Origin: CBDULQ01 sp965368115
GTDB taxonomy: Bacteria; Pseudomonadota; Gammaproteobacteria; SZUA-229
Direction of reading: 5' to 3'
DNA: 9,212 nt
Assembly (NCBI GenBank): GCA_965368115.1
Contig: CBDULQ010000151.1
Coordinates: 1-9,212 of the forward strand
Both the position numbers and the translations under genes were made by a program. The notes below the pieces were generated by a model. The model searched no databases, was not told where the DNA came from, and saw only the letters and a list, made by a program, of their open reading frames with translations. Positions 5,758-9,212 of this stretch are shown in pieces. The stretch's first letter is position 1; every line of letters starts with the position of its first letter.

Positions 5758-6176
5758 TGCGACTGATCCATGGCTTGATTCAATTGCTCGTCGAAATTCT
5801 TCCCGTCCGCATCGAGCTCACATAAGGTCGCCACTCGTCCGGGAGCGACGCCGAGCAACAGACGCTTGCCTTCCACCTGAACCAGCACGGCGCGTTCCCG
5901 CGTACCCAGTGACAATCCGCCGAGTATTTTCATCTGTACCTGGTTGTTCACCGGCAGTCGACCGTATTTCTTCATGACCCAGGCCAGGCCCAGGATCAAT
6001 GCCACAACCACCACCAGACCCAGCACCATATTCAGCATATTAACCAGGGAAAAAGGCTCGACCTGATTCACCGTCGCGGCATCGGCAGCCGCCAGCAAAG
6101 GCATTGGCAGCATCAGCAGCAAGGCTGATAACAGCATCGAAATGCGCATCGGTGTTGAGCAGCTGGAAGCGTTCAT
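5754..6176 (-). CDS. fliO: Flagellar biosynthesis protein FliO
   Basis: FliO is a membrane-anchored assembly factor that stabilises FliP while the export gate forms. I chose the ATG at 6176 because it starts seven bases after the fliN stop and follows an AGG ribosome site by six bases, giving 140 residues. The open frame continues upstream to 6251 inside fliN, which is unlikely to be used. The N-terminus has a signal-like hydrophobic stretch (11-30) and then a membrane segment (47-67). A basic MKKYGR turn precedes the cytoplasmic domain with SLGTRERAVLVQV (89-101) and KRLLLGV (104-110), hallmarks of FliO. Confidence 0.93.
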   Translation of the reverse strand: MNASSCSTPMRISMLLSALLLMLPMPLLAAADAATVNQVEPFSLVNMLNMVLGLVVVVALILGLAWVMKKYGRLPVNNQVQMKILGGLSLGTRERAVLVQVEGKRLLLGVAPGRVATLCELDADGKNFDEQLNQAMDQSQ

Positions 6177-6183
6177 GGGTAAC

Positions 6184-6573
6184 CTAGCGTAATTTCTTAA
6201 CGCGTTCGGCGGGGCTGATAATATCCGTGAGACGGATACCGAATTTCTCATTCACGACCACCACTTCACCACGTGCGATCAAGGTACCGTTAACCAGCAC
6301 ATCCATGGGTTCACCGGCCAGTCTGTCCAGTTCGACCACCGACCCCTGATTCAACTGCAACAGGTTACGAATACTGATTCGGGTACGACCGATTTCCATG
6401 GAAATGGTGACCGGAATATCCAGCACCACGTCGAGTTTCACATCCTTGCCGCCGCCGCCACCTTCATCAGCCAGCTCGTCGAATGTTGCGGCCTGTGCAT
6501 CCGAGGAAGCCTGCTCCTGCAAAGCTTCCGCCCATGCATCGTCTACCGCGCCGTTGTTTTCTTCGTCACTCAT
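6184..6573 (-). CDS. fliN: Flagellar motor switch protein FliN
   Basis: FliN forms the lower part of the cytoplasmic C-ring and takes part in rotor switching and in docking of export substrates. The 129-residue protein has an acidic, Ala-rich N-terminal tail and a run of five Gly (38-42). The SpoA (surface presentation of antigens) domain spans about 45-125, with LDIPVTISMEIGRT (51-64), LLQLNQGSVVELDRLAGEP (71-89) and VNGTLIARGEVVVVNEKFG (94-112). It begins three bases after the fliM stop, so the two are probably translationally coupled. Confidence 0.97.
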   Translation of the reverse strand: MSDEENNGAVDDAWAEALQEQASSDAQAATFDELADEGGGGGKDVKLDVVLDIPVTISMEIGRTRISIRNLLQLNQGSVVELDRLAGEPMDVLVNGTLIARGEVVVVNEKFGIRLTDIISPAERVKKLR

Positions 6574-6576
6574 GGC

Positions 6577-7587
6577 TTATTCACCATCTTCGGTTTGGGT
6601 GAAATTCAACGCCTTGCGTTGAACACGTTCAGTAATCTTTACCGCTGCATTGCCGCGCGAAACACCCAGCGTACCGCGAAACAGGGGAATCTCTTCGGCT
6701 TCCAGCACAACAGTCTCCGGCATATCGAAAGGAATGATATCGCCGGGTTTGAGATCGATGATCTCTTCCAGTGTCATTTCAGTGTCGACCAGATTGCTTT
6801 TCAGCTCGACTTTGGATTCGAAAATTTCATCCCGCAAAGAAGCCGCCCAGCGTGAATCGATTTCCGAAACGTCGGACTGCACACCGGCATCCAGCAAATC
6901 ACGAATCGGTTCCACCATGGAATAGGGGAAGGTGACATGCATATCGCCACCGCCGCCTTCCAGGTCGACTCGAAACGTACTGACAACCACCACTTCAGTC
7001 GGGCTGACGATATTGGCCAGATGCGGATTCACTTCCGACGACTGGTATTCGAAGTCCAGGTGCTTGACCGGGTTCCAGGCATTCTGCAGATCATTGAAGA
7101 TCAGGTTCAACAGCATGCTGATCACACGCTGTTCGGTTGGCGTGAACTCACGTCCTTCGATCTTATTGTAAAACCGCCCCTCGCCACCGAAGAAATTGTC
7201 CACCACGATGAACACCAGTTTGGGATCAATAACGAACAGCGCAGTACCTTTCAGCGGTCGCACCTTGATCAGGTTAAGGCTGGTCGGCACATACAGACTG
7301 TGAATGTACTCGGCAAACTTCATCATCTGTACGCCACTGACTGCGATTTCCGCCTGCCGACGCAGCATGTTGAACATACTGACACGGAAGTTACGCGCAA
7401 ATCGTTCGTTGATCATTTCCAGCGTCGGCAGACGACCACGAACGATGCGATCCTGCGACTGAAAGTCATATTCGCGTGCGACACCGTCGACAAGATGTTC
7501 GTCAGATTCTGTTTCGACGTCACCGCCATCGACGCCGTGTAACAGCGCATCGATTTCGTCCTGACTTAAAACATCTTGAGTTGCCAT
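6577..7587 (-). CDS. fliM: Flagellar motor switch protein FliM
   Basis: FliM is the C-ring protein that binds phosphorylated CheY and switches the direction of rotation. The N-terminal CheY-P docking motif LSQDEIDALL lies at residues 7-16. The CheC-like middle domain carries the conserved GGEGR (134-138), which contacts FliG. The C-terminal SpoA domain, which pairs with FliN, spans roughly 250-325 and includes DIIPFDMPE and FRGTLGVSRGNAAVKI. The 336-residue length is normal. The intact CheY-binding motif implies active chemotaxis control. The gene starts 12 bases after the fliL stop. Confidence 0.98.
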   Translation of the reverse strand: MATQDVLSQDEIDALLHGVDGGDVETESDEHLVDGVAREYDFQSQDRIVRGRLPTLEMINERFARNFRVSMFNMLRRQAEIAVSGVQMMKFAEYIHSLYVPTSLNLIKVRPLKGTALFVIDPKLVFIVVDNFFGGEGRFYNKIEGREFTPTEQRVISMLLNLIFNDLQNAWNPVKHLDFEYQSSEVNPHLANIVSPTEVVVVSTFRVDLEGGGGDMHVTFPYSMVEPIRDLLDAGVQSDVSEIDSRWAASLRDEIFESKVELKSNLVDTEMTLEEIIDLKPGDIIPFDMPETVVLEAEEIPLFRGTLGVSRGNAAVKITERVQRKALNFTQTEDGE

Positions 7588-7599
7588 AATCTGTTCGCT

Positions 7600-8139
7600 T
7601 TATTGCATGACAAAACTGGTGAAATACAGGGCCTCGACCGAAGACGGCGCACCGGCCTCGTCAAGCACTCTCTTGATCGCCTCGATGGCTTCCTGAGCCA
7701 GCGCCCGTTTACCTTCACGTGTGTTGATTTCGTGATACTGTTTGCCACCCAGCAACAACAGGATCTCGTTACGTACCCGCGGCATGTGAACCTTGATCGC
7801 TTCTTCAACAGCACTGTCGTAGGTCATCAGCTGAATATCCACCTGCAGAAAGCTAACCTGCTCCTGATTCTCGAAATTCACCACGAATGCAGGATTCAAC
7901 GGGACATAAATCGGCGTTCCACCACTCGGTGCGCCACCTTCATCACCGCCTTCCAGTTCAGCCAGGGTTTCCGCATCGGCGGGTTGATCCGCATTATCGT
8001 CCCCGGACATCAGGAAATAAGTGACGCCCGCCGCGATACCGATCAACAGCAGCAGCGCATTGACGATGAGGATGATTTTCATCATACCGCCGCCGCTTTT
8101 GTTCTCGACTACCGCTTCTTGTTCGTTGTCTTCAGCCAT
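7600..8139 (-). CDS. fliL: Flagellar basal-body-associated protein FliL
   Basis: FliL is a single-pass inner-membrane protein with a periplasmic stomatin-like domain that assists the stator units and motor torque. This 179-residue protein has a short charged cytoplasmic tail, one membrane segment (about 22-44), an acidic linker rich in Asp, Glu and Ala (47-68) and the periplasmic domain from residue 76. Typical motifs are YVPLNPAFVVNF (78-89) and, near the end, the pattern REGKRALAQE. The linker is longer than in E. coli FliL. The ATG at 8139 follows GAGGAG at a good distance. It is the first gene of the fliLMNOP operon and sits behind a sigma-54 promoter. Confidence 0.96.
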   Translation of the reverse strand: MAEDNEQEAVVENKSGGGMMKIILIVNALLLLIGIAAGVTYFLMSGDDNADQPADAETLAELEGGDEGGAPSGGTPIYVPLNPAFVVNFENQEQVSFLQVDIQLMTYDSAVEEAIKVHMPRVRNEILLLLGGKQYHEINTREGKRALAQEAIEAIKRVLDEAGAPSSVEALYFTSFVMQ

Positions 8140-8167
8140 TCTGGACTCCTCAGGTCATAAAGGTAAA

Positions 8168-8183
8168 AGCAAGGTCTGTGCCG
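8168..8183 (-). promoter_or_regulatory. Sigma-54 (RpoN) promoter of fliL operon
   Basis: The minus strand reads CGGCACAGACCTTGCT. This matches the sigma-54 consensus TGGCAC-N5-TTGCW at all but the first base, with the diagnostic GG and GC exactly ten bases apart. The predicted start is near 8157, leaving a leader of about 18 bases that contains the GAGGAG ribosome site of fliL. An enhancer-binding activator of the FleQ/FlrC type would be needed; I do not see its site. Confidence 0.75.
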
Positions 8184-8468
8184 CATTCAGAAAGCGCGCC
8201 GATTTCAATCCCTTAGGAGGCTTGACGCAGCCCTGCATCCACACAGATTTTTAATTAATATTCAATAAGATAGTGAATAATCGACGGTTTGCAATGCAGA
8301 CTCCGAAAAGTCCTCCCGACACGCCTGCAAAACCGCACCGGGACCACCACCCGGCAGGCTCTGCCGACAAAGATTTGTCCCCGACTCAACGACCATTCGC
8401 GGCGACGACAGAAATTTGGCGTGCAGATACTGTGTCCTGATCGATTACCCCCTGCTATCAAGATTATG

Positions 8469-8495
8469 TAAATATAGACGCTAAGCTGGTGATAC
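8469..8495 (+). promoter_or_regulatory. Candidate sigma-28 (FliA) promoter for the fliK-like gene
   Basis: TAAA (8469-8472), a 15-base gap and GGTGATAC (8488-8495) resemble the sigma-28 pattern TAAA-N15-GCCGATAA. The spacing is exact and five of eight bases match in the -10. A start near 8505 would leave a leader of about 18 bases before the ATG at 8523, with AGGA at 8508. The match is imperfect. Confidence 0.35.
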
Positions 8496-8522
8496 CCCGG
8501 GACAACAGGACCTGCGAACCCC

Positions 8523-9212
8523 ATGATCAATATTCCACCCATCAAACTCGGCACCGAAATCAAAACCGAGCTGATCCCCGACGTCACACGCAGCTGGAAA
8601 GTCGGCCAGGTCCTGAATGCCAGCGTCGAATCGGGTGGCGAAGCCCTGAGCCGGGTGTTGCTGCGTATCGGCCAGCAGCAGCTGGAAGCACGTACGCCGG
8701 TCACCCTGAAAACCGGCGACCAGGTCCGGCTGCTGATCAAGTCACTGGGCGAAACACCGTTGCTCAGCATTCAGACCGGCGCCAGCCCGGCACAACAGGC
8801 GGCCGACAAATTGCGTAGCTTCATCGCACGGCAAACCGATCTGGGCAAACTGGTTCAGCAGATCGTTAAAACAGTCAGTGAGCACCCGCTTCCCGAACCC
8901 CTGCGCCAGCCGCTGCAGCGCCTGCTCACCCAGTTACCCGAAGCCCGTCAACTGCTGCGTCCCGACACCCTCAAACAATTGATCAGCAACAGCGGCATCG
9001 CACTCGAAGCCCGGCTCGCCACACCGGCCCCGGCCCAGGCCGACATCGACCGGGACCTGAAAGCCAATCTGTTGCGCGCGGCGGCGAACCTGGTCGAACA
9101 AATACCGCCCCCCACGGTCGATCGCCAGGGCAAGACCATCGATCTGACCACCGCCCTGCAGCAATTCGTCCGTGGAGAGATCAACCTGCGTCAGCTCGGC
9201 GCCGCCCTGTTC
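8523..9212 (+). CDS. FliK-like flagellar hook-length control protein (partial, N-terminal part)
   Basis: An open frame of 230 codons runs from the ATG at 8523 to the right edge with no stop, so the gene is cut by the window. Codon use and GC match the flagellar genes. Residues ~23-80 form a beta-rich segment: SWKVGQVLNASV, LRIGQQQLEA, TGDQVRLLIKSLGETPLLSI. The pattern resembles the N-terminal domain of FliK-related proteins in gammaproteobacteria. The rest is a Gln-, Leu- and Pro-rich helical region. The C-terminal FliK domain, which would settle the call, lies outside. FliK measures hook length and switches the export gate via FlhB. The gene could be the main fliK or a paralogue next to an FlhB-like gene. 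The nearest ribosome site, AGGA, is 11 bases upstream. Confidence 0.5.
   Translation, partial: MINIPPIKLGTEIKTELIPDVTRSWKVGQVLNASVESGGEALSRVLLRIGQQQLEARTPVTLKTGDQVRLLIKSLGETPLLSIQTGASPAQQAADKLRSFIARQTDLGKLVQQIVKTVSEHPLPEPLRQPLQRLLTQLPEARQLLRPDTLKQLISNSGIALEARLATPAPAQADIDRDLKANLLRAAANLVEQIPPPTVDRQGKTIDLTTALQQFVRGEINLRQLGAALF

Larger units (their letters stand above)
8140..8522. other. Divergent intergenic region fliL / fliK-like gene
   Basis: This 383-base gap separates two divergent flagellar transcripts. It contains the fliL sigma-54 element (8168-8183), an AT-rich core (8246-8280) with a six-pair inverted repeat TATTCA/TGAATA (8259-8264 and 8274-8279) and a possible sigma-28 promoter (8469-8495). 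A 48-codon plus-strand frame at 8294-8440 is Pro- and charge-rich, has no ribosome site and is not convincing as a gene. Confidence 0.6.

Noticed and set aside
6937..7542. 201-codon plus-strand frame antisense to fliM
   Set aside because: It is a shadow of the strongly conserved fliM frame and shows no domain.
7576..8160. 194-codon plus-strand frame antisense to fliL
   Set aside because: It mirrors fliL codons and covers its promoter region; it is not protein-like.
8255..8770. 171-codon minus-strand frame opposite the fliK-like gene
   Set aside because: It overlaps the fliK-like coding region and both intergenic promoters, and its composition is that of a reverse-strand shadow.
1..9212. CRISPR arrays, tRNA or rRNA genes, insertion sequences
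   Set aside because: I found no regularly spaced repeats, no tRNA-like cloverleaf and no transposase-like frame on either strand.

Overview
The window comes from a flagellated Gram-negative bacterium, most likely a gammaproteobacterium. Three things suggest this: a fused trifunctional siroheme synthase (CysG), the gene order fliL-fliM-fliN-fliO-fliP behind a sigma-54 type promoter, and a Grx3-type glutaredoxin. I cannot name the genus. Coding regions are GC-moderate to GC-rich. The first 440 bases are strikingly AT-rich.

Layout from left to right. Positions 1-441 are an AT-rich, probably non-coding stretch. It holds a perfect FNR/ANR-type palindrome (229-242) and the rho-independent terminator of cysG (378-409, minus strand). 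cysG (442-1866, minus) makes siroheme, the cofactor of assimilatory nitrite and sulfite reductases. Upstream of it on the same strand are three genes: a PqqD-like protein (3099-3362), a 69-residue peptide with a Tat-like or leader-like N-terminus and a His/Gly/Asp/Arg-rich tail (2875-3084), and an HPr-kinase-related protein (1978-2814). A nucleotidyltransferase-fold protein (3493-4614, plus) is divergent from them. This set matches the uncharacterised 'HPr-rel-A' type cassette (HprK-related kinase A, PqqD-related protein, PF14907-like nucleotidyltransferase). It is the most interesting part of the window, because a peptide lies in the middle of what looks like a peptide-tagging or peptide-modifying operon. 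No function is established for it.

Convergent to the nucleotidyltransferase is grxC (4620-4874, minus), with its own extended -10 promoter. Then comes the flagellar block on the minus strand: fliL (7600-8139), fliM (6577-7587), fliN (6184-6573), fliO (5754-6176) and fliP (4996-5757). These genes encode the stator-associated protein FliL, the C-ring switch proteins FliM and FliN, and the export-gate proteins FliO and FliP. Spacing is tight or overlapping, so this is one operon, and a good sigma-54 -24/-12 element sits just upstream of fliL. The usual continuation fliQ-fliR-flhB is absent after fliP. On the plus strand a divergent gene starts at 8523 and runs off the window. It looks like a FliK-type hook-length control protein and has a possible sigma-28 promoter in front.
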